Under the pieces are notes generated by a model. It searched no databases and was not told the DNA's origin. It was given only the letters and a program-made list of their open reading frames with translations. From an uncultured Clostridia bacterium (GTDB taxonomy: Bacteria > Bacillota > Clostridia > Oscillospirales > Oscillospiraceae), in NCBI GenBank assembly GCA_946620645.1, contig CAMONN010000002.1, positions 1 through 45,817 on the forward strand: a DNA stretch of 45,817 bases, in the 5' to 3' direction. The position numbers and the translations under genes were made by a program. This document shows positions 9,443-18,674 of the stretch, piece after piece. The first letter of the stretch is position 1. Each line of letters opens with the position of its first letter.

Positions 9443-9488
9443 TGTATCATAATACAACAAATTGAAAAAGAATGCAATAGTAAATGTG
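9443..9488 (-). promoter_or_regulatory. promoter of the TAXI-TRAP operon with an overlapping inverted-repeat operator candidate
   Basis: On the minus strand TTGCAT-17 nt-TATTAT. The -10 lies within the inverted repeat TGTAT-N4-ATACA (9443-9456). Confidence 0.6.
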
Positions 9489-9533
9489 TTGAAATATGAA
9501 AATATACCTGTATACACAGGAGAAACCGACGAT

Positions 9534-10367
9534 ATGAATGTGAAACTGATCGCTTTTGACCTGGACGGTACCCTGCTGGATGACCGGAAGAGGCTGCCGG
9601 AAGGCAATCTTGAAGCACTGCGGGCGGCGAGAGCTGCCGGTGTGGAGCTGGTTCCCGCCACCGGACGGATACTGCGCGCCATGCCGGAACATCTGATGGA
9701 GCTGGGCCTCTTCCGCTACTTCATCTTTGCAAACGGCGCCTCGGTCTATGATCTGAAGGAGAATAGAAATATAGCCGAAGCCGGTCTGCCTCCGGAGCTG
9801 GCACTGCGGATCTGTGAATATATGGACACCCTGCCGGTTGTGTACGACTGCTACCGGGGCGAATGGGGATATATGACTGCCTGGATGTACGACGCCTCAC
9901 CGGAGTATTTTGCGGAGGAGCCGGAAATCCTGAAGCTGGTGAAGAACCTTCGCAGACCGGTACCGGACCTGAAAGAAAATATCCGCCAGGTGAATCTCCC
10001 GCTGGAGAAGCTCCAGATGTACTTCCGGCCGGAGCAGAAGGAGGAACGTGCCAGACAGCTGGAAGAACTCCCGAGACGCTTCCCGGAAATCCTGGCCACC
10101 AGTTCTCTGAAGAACAACATTGAAATCAACAGCGCCGATGCCGGGAAGGGGCGGGCGCTTCTGGCACTCTGCGCCGTCCTCGGCATCGATCCGGCAGAGA
10201 CGATGGCCTTCGGAGACGGGCTGAACGACATCGACATGCTTCAGGCGGCCGGGCGGGGAATCGCCATGAAAAATGCGGATCCGAGGGTCAAAGAAAAGGC
10301 GGACGCCGTTACGGAGAACAGTAATAATGATGGCGGTGTGGGGAAGGAGATTTTCCGCTCTCTCTGA
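9534..10367 (+). CDS. Cof-type HAD superfamily hydrolase
   Basis: MNVKLIAFDLDGTLLDDRKRLPEGNLEALRAARAAGVELVPATGR...KGRALLALCAVLGIDPAETMAFGDGLNDIDMLQAAGRGIAMKNAD. Confidence 0.93.
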   Translation: MNVKLIAFDLDGTLLDDRKRLPEGNLEALRAARAAGVELVPATGRILRAMPEHLMELGLFRYFIFANGASVYDLKENRNIAEAGLPPELALRICEYMDTLPVVYDCYRGEWGYMTAWMYDASPEYFAEEPEILKLVKNLRRPVPDLKENIRQVNLPLEKLQMYFRPEQKEERARQLEELPRRFPEILATSSLKNNIEINSADAGKGRALLALCAVLGIDPAETMAFGDGLNDIDMLQAAGRGIAMKNADPRVKEKADAVTENSNNDGGVGKEIFRSL

Positions 10368-10523
10368 CTTCCATGCGGCATTGTTTCCTTCGGGGCGACC
10401 GGAGAAACGGGCGGTCAAATAACAGTTGACGCTTTGAATCCGCCATGTTAAACTGAACACAATAATTACTTCAAAAATTTGTTGTTTAAAGACGGAAACA
10501 AAGGAAAGGAAGGCTTGCGCGGT

Positions 10524-12101
10524 ATGAAGACCCTGTTTCGAAACGGAAGTATTTATGACGGAACCGGCTCTGCGCCGGTTGCGGGAGATGTGCTGATTGA
10601 AGATGACCGCATCCTGAAAGTCGGCGGGAGTATTCCAGATGAGGCGGACCGGGTCATTGAGCTTGGGGGGCTGGCCATCTGTCCGGGGCTCATTGATGCC
10701 CATTCCCATAACGATTTCTTTTATGACCGGGAGGATTCGGAAAAATTTTACAGGCCCTTCGTCGAGCAGGGCATCACCACCCAGATCACCGGCAACTGCA
10801 GCTTTTCTCCCTTTGGTATGGAGCCGGATACGCCCCATCGGGAAAAGATCGGCGGGGGACTCTTTGACGCGCAGCACCCCGGAAGCTTTGCGGACTTCAA
10901 GGCCCGGGCGGAAGGGAATCTGTTTGTGAATCTGGTGCCCCTCATCGGGCAGGGCTCTGTCCGGGCGGGAATGACAGGCTATGATCCCGCACCCTATACG
11001 CCGGAACAGATTGAGCGGGAGCTCACCTATGTGCGGGAGGCCATGGAAGGCGGCGCTTTCGGCGGTTCCTTCGGCTTCATGTACGAGCCGGACCGCTATG
11101 CGAAGGAGGATGAAATTATCGCCTTCGCCCGGGAGATTGCGAAGTACGACGGTATTGTCACTGTCCATCCGAGAGCCTGCTCCATCGTCAGTGCGGATTA
11201 CCCGCTGCTGACGAAAAAGTCCCATCTGGAGATGGGGCTGGACGAGGCGGTGGAGATCATGCACAAATCCGGCTGCCGGCTGGTATACAGCCACCTGATC
11301 TTTACCGGGGCCCGGAGCTGGAAGCTGAAGGACAAAATGCTGAAGGTCTTCCACCGGGAGCGGGAAAAGGGAAACCCCATTGCGTTCGATAACTACGCTT
11401 TCCATTACGGGGCCTCCGTCATTACGGTGGTGTTCCCGGAATGGTATGCCCAGCTTTCAAAGGAGGAAGCGAAGAAGCCTCTGAACCGGCGTAAGCTGGA
11501 GCTCACCATCCTGATGTACCGGAAAGTGCTGGGCATTGACTGGGATGACATGGTAGTGGCATATATTTCAGATGAACATCCGGAATACGAGGGAAAGACG
11601 ATTCCGGAATGTGCGGCGGAAGAGGGCCTTTCCAACCTTGACATGTATCTGAAGCTGGTGGACCTGTCCAATCGGGCGGGGAGCATTTACCTGGGCAAGT
11701 ACTATAATGATGAGATTGTTCGCAGCCTGATGGAAGATGACCTTTCCGTCTTTATGACCGACGCCTGGGTGGAGGATAAAGGACTGCAGAACATCGCGGC
11801 CTTCCAGACCTTCCCGCAGTTCTTCCTGCTGGCGAAACGTTACGGAATTCCGGCGGAGAGAATTGTCCGCAAGATGACAGGTGCAACTGCTGACCGCTAC
11901 AGGATTCCGGACCGCGGCTATCTGAAGCCGGGCTTCAAGGCCGACATTACAGTGCTGGATCTGAAGAACCTGAAGGTCAATGAAAAGAAGCCGGACTTCA
12001 AGCCCGGCGGAATTGTGCATGTCTTTGTAAACGGCAAGCCTGTTCTGGAAAGCGGAAGCTTCACCGGCGCCCGCGCCGGCGAGGTGGTGCTGAAGCACTG
12101 A
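10524..12101 (+). CDS. amidohydrolase / N-acyl-D-amino-acid deacylase family
   Basis: LFRNGSIYDGTGSAPVAGDVLIEDDRILKVGG...VIELGGLAICPGLIDAHSHNDFF...C-terminal RYRIPDRGYLKPGFKADITVLDLKNL...VNGKPVLESGSFTGARAGEVVLKH. Confidence 0.88.
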   Translation: MKTLFRNGSIYDGTGSAPVAGDVLIEDDRILKVGGSIPDEADRVIELGGLAICPGLIDAHSHNDFFYDREDSEKFYRPFVEQGITTQITGNCSFSPFGMEPDTPHREKIGGGLFDAQHPGSFADFKARAEGNLFVNLVPLIGQGSVRAGMTGYDPAPYTPEQIERELTYVREAMEGGAFGGSFGFMYEPDRYAKEDEIIAFAREIAKYDGIVTVHPRACSIVSADYPLLTKKSHLEMGLDEAVEIMHKSGCRLVYSHLIFTGARSWKLKDKMLKVFHREREKGNPIAFDNYAFHYGASVITVVFPEWYAQLSKEEAKKPLNRRKLELTILMYRKVLGIDWDDMVVAYISDEHPEYEGKTIPECAAEEGLSNLDMYLKLVDLSNRAGSIYLGKYYNDEIVRSLMEDDLSVFMTDAWVEDKGLQNIAAFQTFPQFFLLAKRYGIPAERIVRKMTGATADRYRIPDRGYLKPGFKADITVLDLKNLKVNEKKPDFKPGGIVHVFVNGKPVLESGSFTGARAGEVVLKH

Positions 12102-12119
12102 ATACCCATCAGACATCAA

Positions 12120-12150
12120 AATGGCCGCACGGTCCTGCCGTGCGGCCATT
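12120..12150. terminator. bidirectional intrinsic terminator between D-aminoacylase and fhs
   Basis: AATGGCCGCACGG tcctg CCGTGCGGCCATT perfect 13-bp stem with A/T flanks. Confidence 0.8.
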
Positions 12151-12165
12151 TATTCTGTGGAAGAC

Positions 12166-13836
12166 TCAGAACAGCCCGGTAATGCGACCGTTTTCGTCTA
12201 CATCGATCTTTTCAGCAGCCGGCACTTTCGGCAGTCCCGGCATGGTCATAATATCGCCGGTCAGGGCGACAATGAAGCCTGCCCCGGCAGAAACCTTCAG
12301 GTTCCGCACAGTGACCGTGAATCCCTTCGGCGCGCCAAGGAGAGCTGCGTCATCAGAGAAGGAATACTGAGTCTTTGCCATGCAGACGGGGAGAGACGCA
12401 AAGCCCAGCTCTGTGAGCTGCTGCGCCTGCTTCTTCGCATTCGGCGTGAGGGCAACTCCGTCAGCGTGATAAATGCGTTTGCAGATGGCCTCCAGTTTTT
12501 CTTCAATCGATGTGTCAAGATCGTAGGAGAACCGGAAGGAGTTCGGCTCGTCACACAGGCGCACAACCTCTTCCGCCAGAGCTTTTCCGCCTTCGCCGCC
12601 TTTCGCCCAGACTTCGCTGAGGGCAACGTTCACGCCCAGCTCGCCGCACTTGGCCGCTACCAGGTCAAGCTCTGCCTTTGTATCCGTGGGAAAAGCGTTG
12701 ATGGCGACCACGCAGGGCAGGCCGAAGACGTCCCGAATGTTGGCAACGTGCTGGAGCAGATTGGGCAGCCCTTTCTCCAGGGCCTCCAGGTTCTCAGTGT
12801 TCAGCTCAGTCTTCGGAACGCCGCCGTGGTACTTGAGCGCCCGGACTGTCGCCACAATGACGACGGCATCAGGGTGCAGGGCCGACATACGGCACTTGAT
12901 ATCCAGAAACTTCTCGGCACCGAGGTCCGCGGCAAAACCGGCTTCTGTGACCACGTAGTCTGCCAGCTTCAGGGCCGTATGTGTGGCGGAAACCGAGTTG
13001 CAGCCGTGGGCAATGTTGGCAAAGGGACCGCCGTGGATGAAGGCGGGCGTGCCCTCCAGGGTCTGTACCAGGTTGGGCTTGATAGCCTCCTTCAGCAGCG
13101 CGGTCATGGCGCCCTCCGCCTTCAGATCATGGGCTGTGACAGGCCTTCCGTCATAGGTATAGCCCACAATGATGCGGGCGAGCCGCGCCTTCAGGTCCAT
13201 CAGATCGGAAGCCAGACAGAGAACGGCCATAATCTCGGAAGCGACGGTAATGTCGAACCCGTCTTCCCGGGGAACGCCCTGAGCCTTGCCGCCGAGGCCG
13301 TCCACAATGTGGCGCAGCTGCCGGTCATTCATATCCACTGCGCGTTTCCAGGTGATCTGTTTGGGATCGATGCCCAGGGCATTCCCCTGCTGAATGTGAT
13401 TGTCCAGCATGGCGGCAAGGAGATTGTTTGCCGCGCCGATGGCGTGGAAATCGCCGGTAAAGTGGAGGTTAATATCTTCCATCGGCACTACCTGGGCGTA
13501 GCCGCCGCCGGCGGCGCCGCCCTTGATGCCGAACACAGGACCCAGAGAGGGTTCCCGCAGGGCGACAACGGCGTTTTTGCCGATCTTCCGGAGGCCGTCG
13601 GCCAGGCCGACCGAGGTGGTGGTTTTTCCCTCTCCGGCCGGGGTCGGGGTGATGGCCGTGACAAGAATCAGCTTGGCCTTCTCGGGCCGCTCCCTCAGGG
13701 GGCGGGGATCAATTTTGGCCTTGTAGCGGCCGTAGTTTTCGACGGCGTCCTCCGGAATTCCCAGGGATGCCGCAACAGCGCTGATGGGCAGGAGCTCAGC
13801 CTCCTGGGCAATCTCAATGTCTGTTTTGTAAGCCAT
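12166..13836 (-). CDS. fhs: formate--tetrahydrofolate ligase
   Basis: [18 protein letters not shown]...[27 protein letters not shown]...[41 protein letters not shown]-term [30 protein letters not shown]. Confidence 0.98.
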   Translation of the reverse strand: MAYKTDIEIAQEAELLPISAVAASLGIPEDAVENYGRYKAKIDPRPLRERPEKAKLILVTAITPTPAGEGKTTTSVGLADGLRKIGKNAVVALREPSLGPVFGIKGGAAGGGYAQVVPMEDINLHFTGDFHAIGAANNLLAAMLDNHIQQGNALGIDPKQITWKRAVDMNDRQLRHIVDGLGGKAQGVPREDGFDITVASEIMAVLCLASDLMDLKARLARIIVGYTYDGRPVTAHDLKAEGAMTALLKEAIKPNLVQTLEGTPAFIHGGPFANIAHGCNSVSATHTALKLADYVVTEAGFAADLGAEKFLDIKCRMSALHPDAVVIVATVRALKYHGGVPKTELNTENLEALEKGLPNLLQHVANIRDVFGLPCVVAINAFPTDTKAELDLVAAKCGELGVNVALSEVWAKGGEGGKALAEEVVRLCDEPNSFRFSYDLDTSIEEKLEAICKRIYHADGVALTPNAKKQAQQLTELGFASLPVCMAKTQYSFSDDAALLGAPKGFTVTVRNLKVSAGAGFIVALTGDIMTMPGLPKVPAAEKIDVDENGRITGLF

Positions 13837-13916
13837 GACGAAAGCCTCCTGATCGGTATTTTTATATGCAGATTAACAGAAGAAGAGCGAAAAGTAAATG
13901 ACTTTCTGCGGAAGGA

Positions 13917-14612
13917 TCACAAAGCCGCGGCTGCGGAGAAAGGACAGCGGCGGCCGATGCACTGGTTGTTCTGGGATGAATACCGGCACAGGACATTCTG
14001 CTTTTCCATCTCAACACCGAAATGCGCTTTAACGAAGTCGACGGCGGAGAGAATGGACAGGAAAGAATCCCTTTTACAGCAGCGGGGTCCCCCCACTTCA
14101 CCGATCTTTCCCAGGGCTTTTGCCGTCATCTGATGGGCCAGGGCGAAGGGTTCGTTGGCCAGGGGGGTGGACTTTGAAATGATTGAGATAAACATTCCGG
14201 TGCTGATGCCTGCTCCGCAGGCGCCCCAGAATCCGCAGGCGCCGCCCGGAACACTTTTTCCCCGGCTGATCATTTCGGCCAGAGCTTCAGGCAGGTCAAT
14301 CTCGCCTCCGGCGTTATGATAGGCGGTCAGCAGCGCCGCGCCGACCATGACATGGTGTTCGGGGCCGTGCATGTGGCAGAAGGGCATGTCCATCATTTTC
14401 TCGATGATGGCAATGGGATCTTTTGATGTTTCTGAAAGGCACACCCCGACGATGGAGGCCAGACCCTGTGTATGGCAGTCGTCACAGACATAATGACCAT
14501 TGACACACCGGGTTTTGCTCATTACCTTTTTGTGGCAGATCTCGCATTCCATCAGGATGTCGGACTCCAGATACTCCAGAGGCGCCTTGCAGATCAGACA
14601 TTCTTCCTTCAC
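13917..14612 (-). CDS. DUF5714-like Cys-rich protein of unknown function
   Basis: CLICKAPL..CEICHKKV..CVNGHYVCDDCHTQG Zn-ribbon-like motifs, then FCHMHGPEHHVMVGAALLTAYHNAGG...CGFWGACGAGISTG...GGPRCCKR. Likely GTG start at 14612, just after the TGA of the upstream gene. Confidence 0.7.
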   Translation of the reverse strand: MKEECLICKAPLEYLESDILMECEICHKKVMSKTRCVNGHYVCDDCHTQGLASIVGVCLSETSKDPIAIIEKMMDMPFCHMHGPEHHVMVGAALLTAYHNAGGEIDLPEALAEMISRGKSVPGGACGFWGACGAGISTGMFISIISKSTPLANEPFALAHQMTAKALGKIGEVGGPRCCKRDSFLSILSAVDFVKAHFGVEMEKQNVLCRYSSQNNQCIGRRCPFSAAAAL

Positions 14613-14619
14613 AGGCCTG

Positions 14620-16461
14620 TCATCCTTTCTTCGCACAGTTCGTTTCTGCCGGGAACAATACAAGCCCGGCCTCGGTTACGGCGGCATCCATGGGGATATC
14701 CCGCCCTTCGGTAAAAACACGCTCCAGGCGCTGGGCCTCGAAGGCGACCAGAACCTTTGCTGCATTGAGGCACTGGGGGAGAAAGCGGTCATAGTAGCCC
14801 CGTCCCATGCCAAGACGCCGGCCCTCCCCGTCAAAGGCCGAGCAGGGACAGAGAACGAGATCAATATCTTTCGCTTCAACGGCAGAGGACTGATCGGGGG
14901 CCGGAGACAGAATTCCGCAGAAGTCCGCCTTCCAGGCGCCGCCGGACTTCACAGCCAGCATACGGGTCCGGTCAGTGCAGACCGGGTAAAGAACCGTTTT
15001 GCCGTCCCGCTCCGCCTGGTCCGCCACGGCGCTCAGGTCAACTTCGCTCCCGAAGGCCCGGAACAGGAAGATGGTGCCGGCGTTTCGGTACAGTCCGGAG
15101 GAGAGGACAGCCCGGCATACGGCGGCGGAATCCGCCGCCCGCTTCTCCGGCGGCAGGCTGTCACGGCGCTGGAGAGCCATCTGCCGCTGCAGCCGTTTTT
15201 TCTCCTGGGGGAAGAGGGTGCGTACATGTCCCGCAAGATACAGGGAGCCGAAGGCGAGGACGGACTCCAGGGTTTCGAGGGACTGACGAACCCCGTCACG
15301 GATCCTGTCACAGACGGAGGCTTCCAGGCCGAGGCTGCGCACTTCCTCCGCCAGCTCCGCCGCGGGCAGGGCCCTGGGGCTGTCCGGGGTCACGCAGATC
15401 ACCTGAGAAGCAAAAGGCGCGACCGACCTCAGCATCTGCCGGTAATCCTTATCCCGCAGTACGCCCAGAAGAACACAGAGCTTCTGACCGGGGAGATATT
15501 CCCGGAGATTTGCTGCGAGGGCGTCGGCGCACTGTGGATTGTGTCCGCCGTCGAGAATGAAGAGGGGATTGCGGTCCAGGACCTCGAACCGGGCTGGCCA
15601 GGTTACCCTTCGAAGGCCCTCCGCAACTGCGCTCTCCGGGATGTCCCAGCCCTTTTCCCGCAGAGCTGAAAGGGTCTCCAGCGCCGTGCCGGCGTTGCGC
15701 AGCTGGTGCTGCCCCAACAGCGGGAGCCGGTAATCCCGGCCCTTCCAGGAAAAGAGCTGTCCTTCCAGGCTGTGGGAGTGTTCCTGCAGGTCTTCGGCGC
15801 GGGAAACACGGAAAGAGGCCCCCTGCTCCAGGCAGACCGCCCGCAGGGTGTCCATTACGTCCGGGACGGAATCGTAGCAGACGGCTGTGCAGCCGGGCTT
15901 CACGATACCGCCCTTGGTCCGTGCAATTTCCGCAAGGGTGTTTCCCAGATATTCAGTGTGCTCCAGCCCGATGTTGGTGATGACGGCGGCCTCGGGACAG
16001 TCGATGACGTTGGTGGAATCCAGTGCTCCGCCCATACCGACTTCCAGTACCACAATATCGCAGCGCTGCTCCATAAAGTACTGCATGGCGATGGCGGTAA
16101 CCAGCTCAAACTGACTGGGATGATCCTCCATGCCATCGGCGAAAGCACGCACCTGTTCTGTAATACGGGCAAGATCACTGCCGTCGATATTCTGTCCGTT
16201 CACTTGCATGCGTTCACAAAAGTCCTGAAGGTACGGCGAGGTGTAGAGCCCCACGCGGTACCCCGCCGCCCGGAGAACGGAATCCAGCATGGCGCAGGTG
16301 GAGCCTTTGCCGTTGCTTCCGGCCACGTGGATGAACTTCAGCCTCTTCTGGGGATCTCCCAGGGCCTGCAGCAGTCTGCGCGTACGGTCAAGGCCCAGCC
16401 GGGTGGTGCTCCAGGTGTAATTTTCAATATATGCGATGGCTTCCTGAGCGGTCATGGGCAT
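14620..16461 (-). CDS. folC: fusion: folylpolyglutamate synthase/dihydrofolate synthase (N-term) + 5-formyltetrahydrofolate cyclo-ligase (C-term)
   Basis: N-terminal FolC motifs (FIHVAGSNGKGSTCAMLDSVLRAAGYRVGLYTSPYL; VLEVGMGGALDSTNVI; FEVLDRNPLFILDGGHNPQCADAL). C-terminal 5-FCL motifs (KKRLQRQMALQRRDSLPPEKRAADS; LCPCSAFDGEGRRLGMGRGYYDRFL). One uninterrupted frame. Confidence 0.93.
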   Translation of the reverse strand: MPMTAQEAIAYIENYTWSTTRLGLDRTRRLLQALGDPQKRLKFIHVAGSNGKGSTCAMLDSVLRAAGYRVGLYTSPYLQDFCERMQVNGQNIDGSDLARITEQVRAFADGMEDHPSQFELVTAIAMQYFMEQRCDIVVLEVGMGGALDSTNVIDCPEAAVITNIGLEHTEYLGNTLAEIARTKGGIVKPGCTAVCYDSVPDVMDTLRAVCLEQGASFRVSRAEDLQEHSHSLEGQLFSWKGRDYRLPLLGQHQLRNAGTALETLSALREKGWDIPESAVAEGLRRVTWPARFEVLDRNPLFILDGGHNPQCADALAANLREYLPGQKLCVLLGVLRDKDYRQMLRSVAPFASQVICVTPDSPRALPAAELAEEVRSLGLEASVCDRIRDGVRQSLETLESVLAFGSLYLAGHVRTLFPQEKKRLQRQMALQRRDSLPPEKRAADSAAVCRAVLSSGLYRNAGTIFLFRAFGSEVDLSAVADQAERDGKTVLYPVCTDRTRMLAVKSGGAWKADFCGILSPAPDQSSAVEAKDIDLVLCPCSAFDGEGRRLGMGRGYYDRFLPQCLNAAKVLVAFEAQRLERVFTEGRDIPMDAAVTEAGLVLFPAETNCAKKG

Positions 16462-16729
16462 CTCCTCAACGGGTGATATTCTTACAGGGAACGGATCAAA
16501 TCAGACTGCGGAATTTTTTCGAAATTATAACAAACTCCCGGTATAAATTCAATAAGAAAGCACAGCAATAATCCCTGCGGGCGGCGGTATAGGGGCGCCC
16601 GCTTAAGAATTCTGAATTTCCGGCGCGTTTCATTGCTTTTCCGATCTGTATAGCGTAAGATACCGCTACCGGATAATGCCCAAGTGTTTCCGGCGGTCCG
16701 CAAAAACGAAACTTTAAGGAGGACAAATC

Positions 16730-17431
16730 ATGAAAAAGATCCTTTCCCTGCTGCTGACCCTGCTGCTGATTCTTTCTGTGCCCACCCTGGCCTTCGCGGA
16801 TTCCGAGATTACCGTGACCGGCACGGGTGAAGTTCAGGTCCCTGCAGACATGGCGATCGTATCCCTGGGAGTCACCGTGACGGACAAGGAAGTCCTGAAA
16901 GCCCAGAAGCGTGCAAATCAGGCGGTCGCGGATATCCGTGAGGCGCTGATTGACCTGGGCATTGAAGAAGAGAACATCAACACGGACTACATTAATATTT
17001 ATGCGCAGTATGACTATTCCGCCGGTACCGAAGTGCTGGCCGGATACTATGCCGGCTCCACCCTTGCCATCCGGGTCACGGATATGGAACAGGTGGGCGA
17101 GGTCATTGATGCCGCTTTTGCCGCGGGCGCCAACACCCTCAACGGAATCACCTTCTCCGCTACCGACACGAAAGATGCGAAGGCGAAGGCCTTGAAGGCC
17201 GCTGTGGAGGATGCCCGGGAGAAGGCCGAGGTGCTGGCCGCAGCATCGGACCTGGAGCTTCTCTCCATTGAAAGCATCACGGAAGGAGGCACCTTCAGCT
17301 ACGACCGCGGCGTGATGAATAATTTTGCCAAAGAAGAAGCGGCTGCCGGAACGATGAACAGCAGTACGGTTGTCCGTGCGGCAAAACTGACCGTGAGTTC
17401 CAGTGTTACCGTGAGCTTCAAGGCGGATTGA
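16730..17431 (+). CDS. SIMPL (DUF541) domain secreted protein
   Basis: Signal peptide MKKILSLLLTLLLILSVPTLAFA, then ITVTGTGEVQVPADMAIVSLGVTVTDKEVLKAQKRANQAVADIREAL...LTVSSSVTVSFKAD. Confidence 0.9.
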   Translation: MKKILSLLLTLLLILSVPTLAFADSEITVTGTGEVQVPADMAIVSLGVTVTDKEVLKAQKRANQAVADIREALIDLGIEEENINTDYINIYAQYDYSAGTEVLAGYYAGSTLAIRVTDMEQVGEVIDAAFAAGANTLNGITFSATDTKDAKAKALKAAVEDAREKAEVLAAASDLELLSIESITEGGTFSYDRGVMNNFAKEEAAAGTMNSSTVVRAAKLTVSSSVTVSFKAD

Positions 17432-17485
17432 GCCGGAAACAAGGACGGGCTGCCCGCAATTTTAAAAGGATACAGAGAGACCATT

Positions 17486-17513
17486 CGGCGCTGTGCACAA
17501 ATGCACAGCGCCG
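17486..17513 (+). terminator. intrinsic terminator after the SIMPL gene
   Basis: CGGCGCTGTGCA caaa TGCACAGCGCCG followed by ATTTTGT. Confidence 0.75.
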
Positions 17514-17558
17514 ATTTTGTGCAAAGATCCAAATTTCCTGTGAAATAAATGGCAACTC

Positions 17559-17597
17559 TTGACCGTTAATTTAGCATATTGTATAGTTGTATTACAA
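17559..17597 (+). promoter_or_regulatory. promoter and candidate GntR/FCD operator of the transketolase/TRAP operon
   Basis: TTGACC-17-TATAGT (17559-17587) immediately followed by the inverted repeat TTGT-ATT-ACAA (17587-17597). Confidence 0.6.
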
Positions 17598-17644
17598 ATC
17601 TACAAATTTCAAACTCTATCATCCTGAAACAGGAGGCATCATCT

Positions 17645-18667
17645 ATGAACGTATTGATGATCGGCGCGGGCGACATTGCGAAGTCCCATGGCCGCGCAGT
17701 TGTGAAACTCGGCGGTAAGGTCTTTGCAGCCTATGACGTCAATGAGGCCGGCCTGAAGCGCTACGCCGAGGAATTCGGCTGCGAGATGCTGACCTATGAG
17801 CAGATTGAGGAGAACGTGCCCAGGGCGGACTATGTCGTGCTCTGCACGCCCCCGACGAAGCGTCTGGACTATGTGGAGATGGTGCTGAAGCATCACGTGC
17901 CCCTTTATATGGAAAAGCCCATCGCCACGAGCCTGGAAGACGCCCGGAAGATTAAGGAGATGGAACAGAAGTACGACGGTAAAATTATCGTCGGCTTTGC
18001 GCATTTCTACCGGCCGGCTTTCCAGAAGATGCTGGAGCTTGTGTCCAGCGGTGCCCTCGGCGATCCGATCAGTGTCTTTGACAACCGCGTTGGCCCGGGT
18101 TACGGCTTCCGGGGCACCTGGTTCCAGCCCTCCTGGCGTACCGACCCGCGCTTTGCCTGCGGTTTCACCATTGAGTCCATTTCCCATGAGTGGAATCTGC
18201 TGACGGCCCTCTGCGGTGAGTTTGAAACACTGTCGGCCAACACCTGGTGCACGATTGACAGTCTCCCGACCTATGACACCAACTTCTCCGCCACAATGAA
18301 AATCAAAAAGGGAGGCATTGCCACCATCAATGCCAGCTGGAGTTCGGACCTGGGCGGCAATTTTAAGGGGTACATCGGTACCAAGGGCACCTGCTTCCTG
18401 AAAGGCAGCGACATGTTCGAGTTTGACGAGGTGACCTGGAAAACCTCAGAGATGGCGCAGGCGGAGACGCTCCACTTTAACGATTCCTACAAGCATAACC
18501 AGGACGGCGTCATCTTTAACATCCACGAATACTTCCAGGACTGCCTGAAGAACAACAAACCCATCCGGACCCCGCTGGACGAGGGGATCAAGGTGCTGAA
18601 GCTTTCCACGCTGGCGCTGGAGTCCTCCCGTGAGCATACCGAAATCATACTGGACGAGAGGATGTGA
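17645..18667 (+). CDS. Gfo/Idh/MocA family oxidoreductase
   Basis: MNVLMIGAGDIAKSHGRAVVKLGGKVFAAYDVNEAGLKRYAEEFG...ADYVVLCTPPTKRLDYVEMVLKHHVPLYMEKPIATSLEDA. Confidence 0.93.
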   Translation: MNVLMIGAGDIAKSHGRAVVKLGGKVFAAYDVNEAGLKRYAEEFGCEMLTYEQIEENVPRADYVVLCTPPTKRLDYVEMVLKHHVPLYMEKPIATSLEDARKIKEMEQKYDGKIIVGFAHFYRPAFQKMLELVSSGALGDPISVFDNRVGPGYGFRGTWFQPSWRTDPRFACGFTIESISHEWNLLTALCGEFETLSANTWCTIDSLPTYDTNFSATMKIKKGGIATINASWSSDLGGNFKGYIGTKGTCFLKGSDMFEFDEVTWKTSEMAQAETLHFNDSYKHNQDGVIFNIHEYFQDCLKNNKPIRTPLDEGIKVLKLSTLALESSREHTEIILDERM

Positions 18668-18674
18668 CCGCAGA

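Noticed and set aside
12121-14133. 670-aa plus-strand ORF opposite fhs, and other long shadow ORFs (6774..8294 +, 19499..21319 -, 22125..23588 -, 40957..42753 -, 44113..45444 +, 9897..11405 -)
   Set aside because: Each lies antisense to a strongly recognised protein; their translations are low-complexity, His/Gly/Arg/Gln-rich and lack family motifs. Long antisense frames are expected with GC-rich third positions.
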